From NCBI GenBank assembly GCA_902477645.1, contig CABSIA010000019.1:1-29698 (forward strand): a DNA stretch of 29,698 bases. The letters run 5' to 3'. This DNA is from an uncultured Prevotella sp. (GTDB lineage: Bacteria > Bacteroidota > Bacteroidia > Bacteroidales > Bacteroidaceae). Positions 6,655 through 14,220 of the stretch are shown here, in pieces (within the stretch, counting starts at the first letter, position 1; each line of letters begins with the position of its first letter). The notes under the pieces were generated by a model. It searched no databases. It had not been told where the DNA came from and worked only from the letters and a program-made list of their open reading frames with translations. The translations under genes were made by a program, and so were the position numbers.

Positions 6655-6680
6655 AAGTATTAGTGTTAATACTTCTTTCC
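6655..6680 (+). terminator. Weak hairpin terminator after the kinase pair
   Basis: AAGTATTA (6655-6662) and TAATACTT (6667-6674) form a perfect 8-bp AT-rich stem with a 4-base loop, followed by CTTTCC. It is weak on its own but is placed correctly at the operon end, 47 bases after the stop. Confidence 0.35.
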
Positions 6681-6726
6681 ATGATTGCAATAAAAAGTTT
6701 AATGGGCCTTATATGTACATAGATTT

Positions 6727-8298
6727 ATGAGACGTAGATTTCTTTTATTTGTGGTTTTTGCTGCGGCACTTTCCGCCAGGGCGCAATACGGATGGCAGAA
6801 CGAGGCGGATACCGGCAAACTTGATTTTGCACACAATCTGACATATACTCTGGAGGCTCAGGCCTCGGTCGCGGACGGGCATACTCCGTTGTGGCTCAAT
6901 GCCAACAAATATGGATTAAGCTCGCTTGACGGGACAAACGGATATGGACGCGTGGCTGTTGTCAGACCGTTGCAGACCGACTCTGCACGCCGGTGGGGTA
7001 TTGGCTATGGCGTAGATGTTGCAATGGCACACAACTTTACGAGCACCGCTATTGTGCAGCAGGCATTTGTTGAGATGCGGTGGCTGCATGGTGTTTTGTC
7101 GGTTGGAAGTAAAAACTATCCGATGGAATTGAAAAACAACCGGCTCAGCAGCGGATCGCAGACTCTTGGCATCAATGCCCGGCCAGTGCCGCAGGTAAGG
7201 TTGTCGTTGCCAAAGTATTGGGTATTGCCGTTTGGAAATGACATGATAAGAATAAAAGGCCATATCGCATACGGAAAAATGACCGACGACAACTGGCAGC
7301 ATTCGTTTACCGGAAGGAAAACGAAATATGCCGACAACGTGCTATACCACTCCAAGGCGGGCTACATAATGATAGGAAATCCCGACCGTTTTATGCCTTT
7401 GTCTCTTGAGCTTGGACTGGAGATGGCGGCGCAGTTCGGAGGCACAAGCCATTCTTTTAATCCTGATGGCAGCGAGAAGATAGTGAATGGCAATGGAGGA
7501 TTGAAAGGTATGCTGAAAGCTTTTATACCAGGTGGAGGTGATGCTCCTGAGATGTCGACCATATACCAGAATGCAGAGGGCAATCACCTTGGCAGTTGGC
7601 TTGCACGGCTCAATTATGATGCCGAGAGGTGGAGATTGTCTGTATATGCCGATAAATATTTTGAGGACCACTCATCGATGTTCATGGTCGACTACGATGG
7701 CTACGGCTCTGGCTCTGACTGGAATAAGAAAAAGAAGAGAAAATTTATTCTCTACGATTTCAGCGACTGGCTTATCGGTTTGGAGCTTAACTTGAAGTAC
7801 AGCCGTTGGGTAAATGGCATCGTGGCGGAATATATAAACACCAAGTATCAGAGCGGACAGAAATATCATGACCATACCGAAGGAAATCAGGTGCACATTG
7901 GCGGCAACGACAACTACTACAACCACTATATCTACACAGGATGGCAGCATTGGGGACAGGCCATGGGTAATCCGCTCTTCCGTTCGCCGATATATAACGA
8001 GGACGGGCAGATTTATTTTAAAAATAACAGGTTCAAGGCTTTTCACATCGGCATAAGCGGACAGCCTGCTGAAAGGCTTAGATACAGAGTTCTGGCAACT
8101 TGTCAGGTTGGCTATGGAACTTACGAAATGCCTTTTACCGAAAAGCAAAACAACACCAGCTTCATGGTTGAGGCGGAATATAGTTTGCCGCACGATTGGC
8201 AGATAACGGGAGCATACGGCATGGATTTTGGTAAAATACTCGGCGACAATGCAGGTTTCCAACTTACTGTGCGCAAATGTGGAATTTTAAAGAAATAG
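6727..8298 (+). CDS. Capsule assembly Wzi family outer membrane protein
   Basis: The protein has 523 residues. The signal peptide ends at about residue 19-20 (LSARA-Q). The mature protein is rich in alternating aromatic/polar strands typical of an outer membrane beta barrel. The family-like features are an N-terminal YTLEAQASVADGHTPLWLNANKYGLSS segment, a central VEMRWLHGVLSVGSKNYPMEL, and a late LGSWLARLNYDAERWRLSVYADKYFEDHSSMF. In Escherichia coli, Wzi anchors group 1 capsule at the cell surface; Bacteroidota relatives sit beside polysaccharide genes, as here. It probably helps attach or organise the polymer made by the convergent cluster. It is followed after 7 bases by a lipoprotein gene, making a two-gene operon. 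The C terminus is unremarkable. Confidence 0.85.
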   Translation: MRRRFLLFVVFAAALSARAQYGWQNEADTGKLDFAHNLTYTLEAQASVADGHTPLWLNANKYGLSSLDGTNGYGRVAVVRPLQTDSARRWGIGYGVDVAMAHNFTSTAIVQQAFVEMRWLHGVLSVGSKNYPMELKNNRLSSGSQTLGINARPVPQVRLSLPKYWVLPFGNDMIRIKGHIAYGKMTDDNWQHSFTGRKTKYADNVLYHSKAGYIMIGNPDRFMPLSLELGLEMAAQFGGTSHSFNPDGSEKIVNGNGGLKGMLKAFIPGGGDAPEMSTIYQNAEGNHLGSWLARLNYDAERWRLSVYADKYFEDHSSMFMVDYDGYGSGSDWNKKKKRKFILYDFSDWLIGLELNLKYSRWVNGIVAEYINTKYQSGQKYHDHTEGNQVHIGGNDNYYNHYIYTGWQHWGQAMGNPLFRSPIYNEDGQIYFKNNRFKAFHIGISGQPAERLRYRVLATCQVGYGTYEMPFTEKQNNTSFMVEAEYSLPHDWQITGAYGMDFGKILGDNAGFQLTVRKCGILKK

Positions 8299-8305
8299 AA
8301 CCGAT

Positions 8306-8755
8306 ATGAAAAAATACGGCATAAGATTTTTAGCAATAGCAACCTGTCTGCTTACAACATTGACAGCATGCGAGATAGAGACCCATGACAACGGAAAACT
8401 CGATGGTTTCTGGCATTTGGAGCAGATAGACACCATTGCAACAGGAGGCGTGAGCGATGTCGGTCAGCAACGTCTTTTCTGGTCTGTTCAGTCGAAACTC
8501 GTGGAGCTTAGTGACCATTCCGTTCTTCCCAATCCTAAATACATCTTCTCATTCCGGCATTCCGACGGTGCGTTGTCTTTATTTGACGCACGCATATCCG
8601 ACCGTAGAGAGGGCGATGTGCCTTTGACAGATATCAACATTGTACGCCCCTTTGGAGTCAACATGCTTGAGGAAGATTTTGAGGTTGAGGCTCTCGATGG
8701 CGGCAAGATGATATTGAAGTCGCAGACTTTGCGGCTTAGGCTAAAGAAGTTCTAA
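8306..8755 (+). CDS. Lipoprotein, probable lipocalin-like fold
   Basis: The 149-residue protein has a lipoprotein signal peptide with lipobox LTAC (Cys22). After the Cys, GKLDGFWHLEQIDTI resembles the start of the lipocalin-like domains common in Bacteroidota lipoproteins, where G-x-W opens the barrel. The rest shows regular beta strands such as KYIFSFRHSDGALSLFDAR and KMILKSQTLRLRLKKF. It lies 7 bases after the Wzi gene, so it is probably an outer membrane lipoprotein that acts with it. The ligand is unknown. The stop codon (8753-8755) is inside the 44-bp palindrome. Confidence 0.75.
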   Translation: MKKYGIRFLAIATCLLTTLTACEIETHDNGKLDGFWHLEQIDTIATGGVSDVGQQRLFWSVQSKLVELSDHSVLPNPKYIFSFRHSDGALSLFDARISDRREGDVPLTDINIVRPFGVNMLEEDFEVEALDGGKMILKSQTLRLRLKKF

Positions 8756-8794
8756 TGAAGCCTTGTGGCAATATTGCCACAAGGCTTCATTAGA
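8751..8794. terminator. Perfect 44-bp palindrome between convergent genes
   Basis: The sequence from 8751 to 8794 equals its own reverse complement, with 22-bp arms, no spacer and centre AAT|ATT. It starts at the last codons of the lipoprotein gene and ends 40 bases before the stop of the convergent sugar transferase gene. As RNA it makes a strong hairpin from either side, so it probably acts as a shared bidirectional terminator, although no good T tract follows on either strand. Confidence 0.75.
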
Positions 8795-8833
8795 GGTGGG
8801 AATTTATAGCTCCCGTCTATAGATAGAATTTGT

Positions 8834-9502
8834 TTAGAATTTTTTCCCGAAGACTATGCTGATAAATGTCTTGACGAGAATCTTGATGTCGAACCACCAT
8901 GAGCGGTGCTCAAGATAATAGAGGTCGAGCTCAAGCCGGCGAAGCATTTTTTCCATTGTATCGGTATATCCGTTGTATAGTGTGGCGTAAGACGTTACAC
9001 CTGGACGGATCTGGTACAGATAGCGGTAGCGTGGGTCGCGCTCCATTATCTGGTCGATATAGTACTTGCGCTCTGGTCTTGGCCCGATGAAGGCCATGTC
9101 GCCAATAAGGACGTTATAGAGCTGTGGCAACTCGTCAAGGTGGTGCTCGCGCAGGAACTTGCCAACCTTCGTCATGCGGTCGTCGCGCTCATGCTGATAG
9201 AGTGCGGGGCCATCTTTCTCTGCATCTACTCTCATGCTTCTGAACTTATAGATGTAGAATGGCCGTCCGAAGCGTCCAAGGCGTTCCTGCTTGAAGATGG
9301 CTGGGCCACCGTCTTCTTTTCTTACAGCAATGTAGCAGATAAGAAATAGCGGTGAGAATACTATAAGGCAAATGGCCGCAACAACGAAGTCGAAAATACG
9401 CTTGGTGTTGCGTTCAATCTCATTCATCCCATCTTCAATGAAGCGGGTATCTCCTTTCTCGTCGTTTAGTCTTACTATGGACATAGTGATAGCTTGTTCC
9501 AT
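8834..9502 (-). CDS. Initiating sugar-phosphate transferase (undecaprenyl-phosphate, WcaJ/PglC-like)
   Basis: This 222-residue monotopic phosphoglycosyl transferase transfers a sugar phosphate from a nucleotide sugar to undecaprenyl phosphate, the first step of repeat-unit synthesis at the inner membrane. It has the short form, with only the catalytic domain. A membrane helix is at about residues 36-60 (RIFDFVVAAICLIVFSPLFL). Downstream are GGPAIFKQERLGRFGRPFYIYKFRSM, the catalytic Asp-Glu pair in DELPQLYNVLIGDM (residues 123-124) and FIGPRPE. Possible starts are Met1, Met7 and Met26; all keep the domain intact. It is the last gene of the leftward cluster, separated from the glycosidase-like gene by 113 bases. 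The first sugar cannot be told. Confidence 0.92.
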   Translation of the reverse strand: MEQAITMSIVRLNDEKGDTRFIEDGMNEIERNTKRIFDFVVAAICLIVFSPLFLICYIAVRKEDGGPAIFKQERLGRFGRPFYIYKFRSMRVDAEKDGPALYQHERDDRMTKVGKFLREHHLDELPQLYNVLIGDMAFIGPRPERKYYIDQIMERDPRYRYLYQIRPGVTSYATLYNGYTDTMEKMLRRLELDLYYLEHRSWWFDIKILVKTFISIVFGKKF

Positions 9503-9615
9503 TTCAATATTTTAATTATAGAACGCATGAAAATAGAACATATTGCATGAAATCGTAAAAATTAGTAAAATATTTAAATGTAATCACTCGGTGTTGGCGT
9601 TGTGAATGGAAAATT

Positions 9616-10797
9616 CTATTTCAGTTTGAATATAATTATATCTCCGGCACCTATGTTGTAACTGTTTTTAACTCTTAAGGTTTGCAGTGATTTTGTAATC
9701 TGTACGGGAGTGTCGTTTTTCCATTTTATCTTGACAGCCATATTGTCTTTATTGTCTTTGTTGACAATAGCAAGGTATTGCTTCCCGTTTTTTACAAACT
9801 GTGAGATAATGGCTCCCTCTTTGCCCGATACAATTAATTGTCTGATATTGACAGGAGAAGTCTCAAGCTTACTTGTGCCTTCGGGGATCTTTATCAAATG
9901 TCTGACCGACAGAATTTGTGCGTTGGCGAATAATTTGCCGATACTCTTCAGTTCTGTGTTCATTGATTTGACAATGTTATATGTTTTTGTCTTTTTGCCA
10001 TCGTAGGCTATGGGGCCGTTGTGGTAGTCAACCTTGTCGTGGGCTTTCGGTGTCCAGTATGTGTAGTATTGAATGCCCTGTGCTCCATATACGAGATTAG
10101 AGTAAACTTGAAGACGCAGGTCAGCCAATGTCGGTTGTGGATAGTTGAAATGTGGAGTGCTTAGCACAAATCCCCAAAAGGGGATTTTCGCCTTCTGGCT
10201 TTCTTGACGGATAGTCTCTAAATTCTTATACCATGTAGAGCGGATGCCTGTTGTTGTGATGGGATAATAGTCGAAAGACAAAACACGTATTCCGCTCGAT
10301 GCGGCATTTCTCACATAATTGTCATAGCTTGTGGTCTTTAGCTGCTTTAGCATGGAATTGCCGTAGAAAGGAAAAATATTCAAATACATCATCTTTTTGC
10401 TGTCTATGCGGCGCATGTCTTGAATAGTTTTCTTGATGGCGGTCAGTTTCCCGTTGTCGGGCTCGTCTGAAATCCAATATCCATATAAAGCTGAATGACC
10501 GCTCAGTTCTTTGGCCATTCTTGTGGGGTTAGAATCGGCATCGAGACATCTGGCTATAATCTTTACGTCTTGTCTCTCTGCTATGTCTAATGCCTTTTTT
10601 GCATCGGCAATAGTGGGGTAATATGATATGCCGATGTCGAAGCCAGCCTTTTTGAAATCGGCAAATGTCTGTGGTGTTGAATGGTCGCTTGGCACGCCAA
10701 AATAGGCAACAACAGGGATGCTGACAGTTTGTGCGAGACAAAAAGCCGCACATAGAAGACACATTGCTAAAAAGCCAAATCTTCTTGACGTTGTCAT
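9616..10797 (-). CDS. Secreted TIM-barrel glycoside-hydrolase-like protein
   Basis: The protein has 393 residues from the chosen start. A signal peptide (MTTSRRFGFLAMCLLCAAF...LAQ) is followed by a barrel-like pattern: VAYFGVPSD, FDIGISYYPTIADAKKALDIA, VKIIARC, LYGYWISDEPDNG, KMMYLNIFPFY, VLSFDYYPI, IPFWGFVLSTPHF and GAQGIQYYTYWTP. The DEP motif (residues 111-113) sits where clan GH-A-type enzymes carry the acid/base Glu. A C-terminal beta domain ends in GAGDIIIFKL. The family number is not certain. An upstream in-frame Met at 10848 would overlap the previous gene by 41 bases and lacks a signal-like start, so 10797 was preferred. Within a polymer-synthesis operon it could trim or release the polymer in the periplasm or at the surface. 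Confidence 0.75.
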   Translation of the reverse strand: MTTSRRFGFLAMCLLCAAFCLAQTVSIPVVAYFGVPSDHSTPQTFADFKKAGFDIGISYYPTIADAKKALDIAERQDVKIIARCLDADSNPTRMAKELSGHSALYGYWISDEPDNGKLTAIKKTIQDMRRIDSKKMMYLNIFPFYGNSMLKQLKTTSYDNYVRNAASSGIRVLSFDYYPITTTGIRSTWYKNLETIRQESQKAKIPFWGFVLSTPHFNYPQPTLADLRLQVYSNLVYGAQGIQYYTYWTPKAHDKVDYHNGPIAYDGKKTKTYNIVKSMNTELKSIGKLFANAQILSVRHLIKIPEGTSKLETSPVNIRQLIVSGKEGAIISQFVKNGKQYLAIVNKDNKDNMAVKIKWKNDTPVQITKSLQTLRVKNSYNIGAGDIIIFKLK

Positions 10798-10807
10798 ATA
10801 GAATTTT

Positions 10808-11662
10808 TTATTGTTTTTGAGTCTTTCTGTTATTCTGGGTGATAGCACTCCTCAGGTGGCTTCTGTATGCCCATTTTACAACGCATACAGGCATCAGCTT
10901 GAGGCAGAGTCTTGAGAATGGGTATATGTATCTCCACGATAATATGCCATAAAGTCTTTTTATGCCAGAGCAATATATGCGGAATTCCCTTAAGAGGTTT
11001 TTGATTTTCTTACGGCGCTTGTAGACGCTTGCCTGTCTTCTGAAATGCAGGACTATATCAGGCAGATTGGCAAACTTGTAGCCAGCTATTATGGCATCAA
11101 ACCACAGGGCCAAATCTTGGTTTGTCTTGTATCTCTCGTCGTATCTCAGCCCGTTGTCGAAAATCTTTCTCCTTATCATCACCGTCGGGTGGGCAATAGG
11201 GTTTGCTTTGTGTATGGAGCAGCAAACTCCTTCGGAGTCAAGTGGATAGTAGCGTTCGTTGAGTGGCGTGCCGTCCTCGTCAATTTCAAGTATGGCACCT
11301 CCCAGGATATCTATTTCCGGGTGCTCTTCAAAAAAAGCAATTTGTTTCTCAAACCTGTCGGGGCAAGATATGTCATCGCTGTCCATACGGGCTATGAGGT
11401 CGGTGTCGCAGTGTCTCAGTCCGATGTTCAGAGATTTTGTCAGTCCTAAATTGACTTCGTTTTTTATGATGACAGTTTTTCCGTTAAAAGCCTTCTCCCA
11501 TTTGTCTACAACATCGTATAGCTCATCGGTCAGAGCACCATCCTCTACAATAACCACTTTGTCGGGCTTGTGAGTCTGGTCTTCCATAACGCTTCCTAAT
11601 GCCAAATCGAGGCATGTAGGAGTCTCTGCTTTATATACTGATATTAATACTGATAGTGTCAT
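10808..11662 (-). CDS. GT2 family glycosyltransferase
   Basis: The 284-residue protein has a GT-A fold beginning LSVLISVYKAETP. VVIVEDGALTDE follows, and the metal/nucleotide-binding acidic motif is MDSDD (residues 93-97). NPIAHPTVMIRRK and NQDLALWFDAI supply the acceptor-side acidic residue. It probably adds one sugar to the lipid-linked repeat unit on the cytoplasmic side of the inner membrane. The C-terminal part (RRKKIKNLLREF...RYIYPFSRLCLKLMP) is basic and hydrophobic and probably touches the membrane. It lies 9 bases after the next upstream gene of the operon. Donor sugar and linkage are unknown. Confidence 0.9.
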   Translation of the reverse strand: MTLSVLISVYKAETPTCLDLALGSVMEDQTHKPDKVVIVEDGALTDELYDVVDKWEKAFNGKTVIIKNEVNLGLTKSLNIGLRHCDTDLIARMDSDDISCPDRFEKQIAFFEEHPEIDILGGAILEIDEDGTPLNERYYPLDSEGVCCSIHKANPIAHPTVMIRRKIFDNGLRYDERYKTNQDLALWFDAIIAGYKFANLPDIVLHFRRQASVYKRRKKIKNLLREFRIYCSGIKRLYGILSWRYIYPFSRLCLKLMPVCVVKWAYRSHLRSAITQNNRKTQKQ

Positions 11663-11671
11663 AGTGTTAAT

Positions 11672-12541
11672 TTAGGCTTTCAAACCATCAACGAATCCTG
11701 TCGCCATGTTTCTTATGTTGCTAAGTCTTGGACGGCAAAACATACCGTAATATGGAAATTTCAGAATGTATTTAACCCCGTTTTTTATTTTCCATCTCAT
11801 TGGCACATAGTTGCGCCGAAGCAGTATGAGGTAGTTCCTATATTGATAATACAGACGCTTTGTGGCAGGTATTGTGATTTCCTTGTTTATGATGTGTCTG
11901 TCAGCTATTCCGAGATTATGATATATTATGGCGTTTTTTACCAGATAGCTGCGCAGTCCATATTTTACAAATGCCCTCCAGCACCATTCTGAGTCTACAC
12001 CGTCGATGAACAACTCCTCGTCCATCAGACCATTCTGCTTAATAGCTTCTATGGGGGTTAGCGACATGGAACATCTTACATAGTCTACCTCGTCGATGCT
12101 GAGATTTTCGTATTCCAGATGCCTTTTCAAGATACTTCTTAATGGGTATCTCTTGCCTGTTCTCGAGTTTATGGCAACAGAGCCTACTGTGGCAACGGTC
12201 TCTCCGTTGGCTTTTAAAATATCTAAGGCTGATGATAAGGTCTCAACCAAATCGCTTTTCGCACAGCTGTCCTGGTCACCAAAAAGAATATGGGTGCAAT
12301 TGCTGTCTGCTAATTTATTTATGCCGACATTTTGTGCCTTTGCGATACCCGTGTTCTCGCCTAATGGAATATATATGGTATCTGGCAAGGATGCAAACCA
12401 GTTGGAATGGTTTGTTTTGGAATTGTCAATAAGGCATACCACATCTACTTGAGGCTGCAGGGCTTCAAGGGAAGCAGCTATAGACTGTCTGTCAGGGTTG
12501 TACAATACAATCAATGCGCCTATTTTCTTGTCGTACACCAT
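11672..12541 (-). CDS. GT2 glycosyltransferase, rhamnosyltransferase-like (copy 2)
   Basis: The protein has 289 residues. The start ALIVLYNPD, the nucleotide-binding LFGDQDS (residues 87-92) and LFIDGVDSEWCWRA (about 177-189) match WbbL/RfbF-like rhamnosyltransferases. The basic C-terminal tail (YYQYRNYLILLRRNYVPMRWKIKNG) is also family-typical. It closely resembles the next upstream gene (12492-13400) in all these motifs, so the two look like an old tandem duplication. Its first 50 bases overlap the 3' end of that gene. Rhamnose as donor is a family-based guess only. Confidence 0.88.
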   Translation of the reverse strand: MVYDKKIGALIVLYNPDRQSIAASLEALQPQVDVVCLIDNSKTNHSNWFASLPDTIYIPLGENTGIAKAQNVGINKLADSNCTHILFGDQDSCAKSDLVETLSSALDILKANGETVATVGSVAINSRTGKRYPLRSILKRHLEYENLSIDEVDYVRCSMSLTPIEAIKQNGLMDEELFIDGVDSEWCWRAFVKYGLRSYLVKNAIIYHNLGIADRHIINKEITIPATKRLYYQYRNYLILLRRNYVPMRWKIKNGVKYILKFPYYGMFCRPRLSNIRNMATGFVDGLKA

Positions 12542-13400
12542 GTTTAATTCCTTTAATTATGAATTTCCAACATTCCGTTCCGCCATCTACAAGTAGCGGA
12601 AAGTACACTAATCTAAGTGAGAATTTAATCCCGGTTGCGATTTTCCATTGCAAAGGTACATATTTTTTCCTAATGAGCCAAAAATAATTCCTGTATTGGT
12701 AGTAATAACGGAAAGGGGCTGATATTATTATTTTATAATTGCCGATATGTAGCTCTTTTTTCCCGACTTTATGATTTATATGTATTTTTGATGTTATACC
12801 GCAAACATATCCTTTAGATGCTGCACGCCAGCACCATTCGTAATCGACATAGTCTATAAACATGCCGCCATCCATAAAACCAACGTCTCGCAGGATTTTT
12901 GTGGGTATGCAGCTGCCTGATGATATTATGTGCCTGCGTTGGCTGAAACCATTCTCGTCTGTCTGATAAGTGTGTATGGCAGAGCGGTATTCCTCGCCAG
13001 TATCTTTGTTGCTTACTGTAGGACCGAGGGAGGCAAGATTGGTGACTGTGGATGAGATATGTATGAATTCTGAGGTTATGTCTTGAGGGTATGATGCCGA
13101 TAGGCGGCTGTCCTGGTCGAGAAATACGATATGTCTGTAGCCGCCAAGCTCCAGTATGTGCTTTATTCCTATGTTCTGCGCCTCTGCGATTCCGAGATTT
13201 TTGTGGTTGCATACGTATCTCATGCGTCCTATCATGGTCTCGTCGGTAAAAGGCTTGTCGGAATTGTCTATAATTACACCACCATAAACAGATGATAATG
13301 TTCTGGCATTTTGTATGTCAGATTCCGAGGGGTTGTAGAATACCAGTACAACGGCCACGTGCGCATCTTTGGCGGCAGCCTGTGGAATGTTATTTTCCAT
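12492..13400 (-). CDS. GT2 glycosyltransferase, rhamnosyltransferase-like (copy 1)
   Basis: The protein has 302 residues. The motifs are VAVVLVFYNPSESD at the N terminus, VFLDQDS (residues 92-98), MFIDYVDYEWCWRA (180-193) and YYQYRNYFWLIRKKYVPLQWKI near the C terminus. The set is shared with its downstream paralogue. The gene runs 50 bases into the next coding region in a different frame, an unusually long overlap, and its last residues (RQENRRIDCIVQP) look less conserved in character than the rest. Its 5' end overlaps the upstream GT2 gene by 11 bases. It probably adds a sugar to the growing repeat unit. Confidence 0.88.
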   Translation of the reverse strand: MENNIPQAAAKDAHVAVVLVFYNPSESDIQNARTLSSVYGGVIIDNSDKPFTDETMIGRMRYVCNHKNLGIAEAQNIGIKHILELGGYRHIVFLDQDSRLSASYPQDITSEFIHISSTVTNLASLGPTVSNKDTGEEYRSAIHTYQTDENGFSQRRHIISSGSCIPTKILRDVGFMDGGMFIDYVDYEWCWRAASKGYVCGITSKIHINHKVGKKELHIGNYKIIISAPFRYYYQYRNYFWLIRKKYVPLQWKIATGIKFSLRLVYFPLLVDGGTECWKFIIKGIKHGVRQENRRIDCIVQP

Positions 13401-14220
13401 TAGTTTTTCTGCGGTAATAGTATTTGTACTTCATATATTTGCAGAAACTTCCGTAGTTCAGCTCTTCAAGCGATTTCCAATGACGGTAGTTTCTGCGCAA
13501 TATGTTTACGATGTGGGATAGCTTGAACAGCAATCCGTGCGATGCCCACGTCGTGGCGCCAAGGGTGTTGTCGCCATGCTGGCGGTAGTTTACTAATGGC
13601 TGATTTATACCCGCCACGGTTCCTCCCGCTTTCAGTATGCAGTATGTTGTCCAAGAGTCGTGCATCAGGGCCTTGCTTGCCTGGAGTGATACGCATTCTT
13701 TCGCCTTATAGTTGAAAAGCATAGTGCAGCCTGTGACAAACTCGAAAACCGCTCCACTATCGAATGATGTCAGCAACTCTGGGCGTACACCACCGTCTTT
13801 CCACATTGAGGGAGATATTTCTCTCAGTCCGCTGTCAACCACCCTTAAATCCGTGAATACCAGTAACGGTTTGTCGCCATGGATTCTCTCAAGCTTTTTC
13901 ATCTCAGACATCTGAGCCTCTATTTTCATTTTGTCCCAAACATCGTCCTGGTCGCAAAACAGGTAATATTCTGCCTCCACATACCGCAAAAGGCTCAGAA
14001 AATTGTTTTTTGCTCCTCCTTGTGGCGGGTATTGAAGAATGCGGATGTTGTCGTGCTTGGCCGCATAAGCCTTTATTATGTCCATGGTGCCGTCTGTGGA
14101 ACCGTCATCATGAACATACAATGTCCACTCGCTGTTTGTCTGTGAGAGCAAAGAGTCAATCTGTTGCGCAATATATTCCTCACCATTGTAGGTGGCAAGT
14201 AGAATAGCTATTTTGTCCAT
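13390..14220 (-). CDS. GT2 family glycosyltransferase
   Basis: The protein has 276 residues, starting IAILLATYNGEEYIAQQIDSL, with VHDDGSTDGT (about 36-45) and FCDQDDVWDKMK (DQDD at 90-93). The segment MHDSWTTYCILKAGGTVAGINQPLVNYRQHGDNTLG carries the acceptor-side Asp and the typical YRQHGxN signature of this GT2 subgroup. It probably acts on the lipid-linked intermediate at the inner membrane. The gene overlaps the flippase gene by 13 bases upstream and the next transferase by 11 bases downstream, so translation of these genes is tightly coupled. Confidence 0.9.
   Translation of the reverse strand: MDKIAILLATYNGEEYIAQQIDSLLSQTNSEWTLYVHDDGSTDGTMDIIKAYAAKHDNIRILQYPPQGGAKNNFLSLLRYVEAEYYLFCDQDDVWDKMKIEAQMSEMKKLERIHGDKPLLVFTDLRVVDSGLREISPSMWKDGGVRPELLTSFDSGAVFEFVTGCTMLFNYKAKECVSLQASKALMHDSWTTYCILKAGGTVAGINQPLVNYRQHGDNTLGATTWASHGLLFKLSHIVNILRRNYRHWKSLEELNYGSFCKYMKYKYYYRRKTNGK

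Noticed and set aside
10798..10848. 17-residue N-terminal extension of the glycosidase-like protein
   Set aside because: It overlaps the preceding glycosyltransferase gene and would put a charged stretch before the signal peptide.
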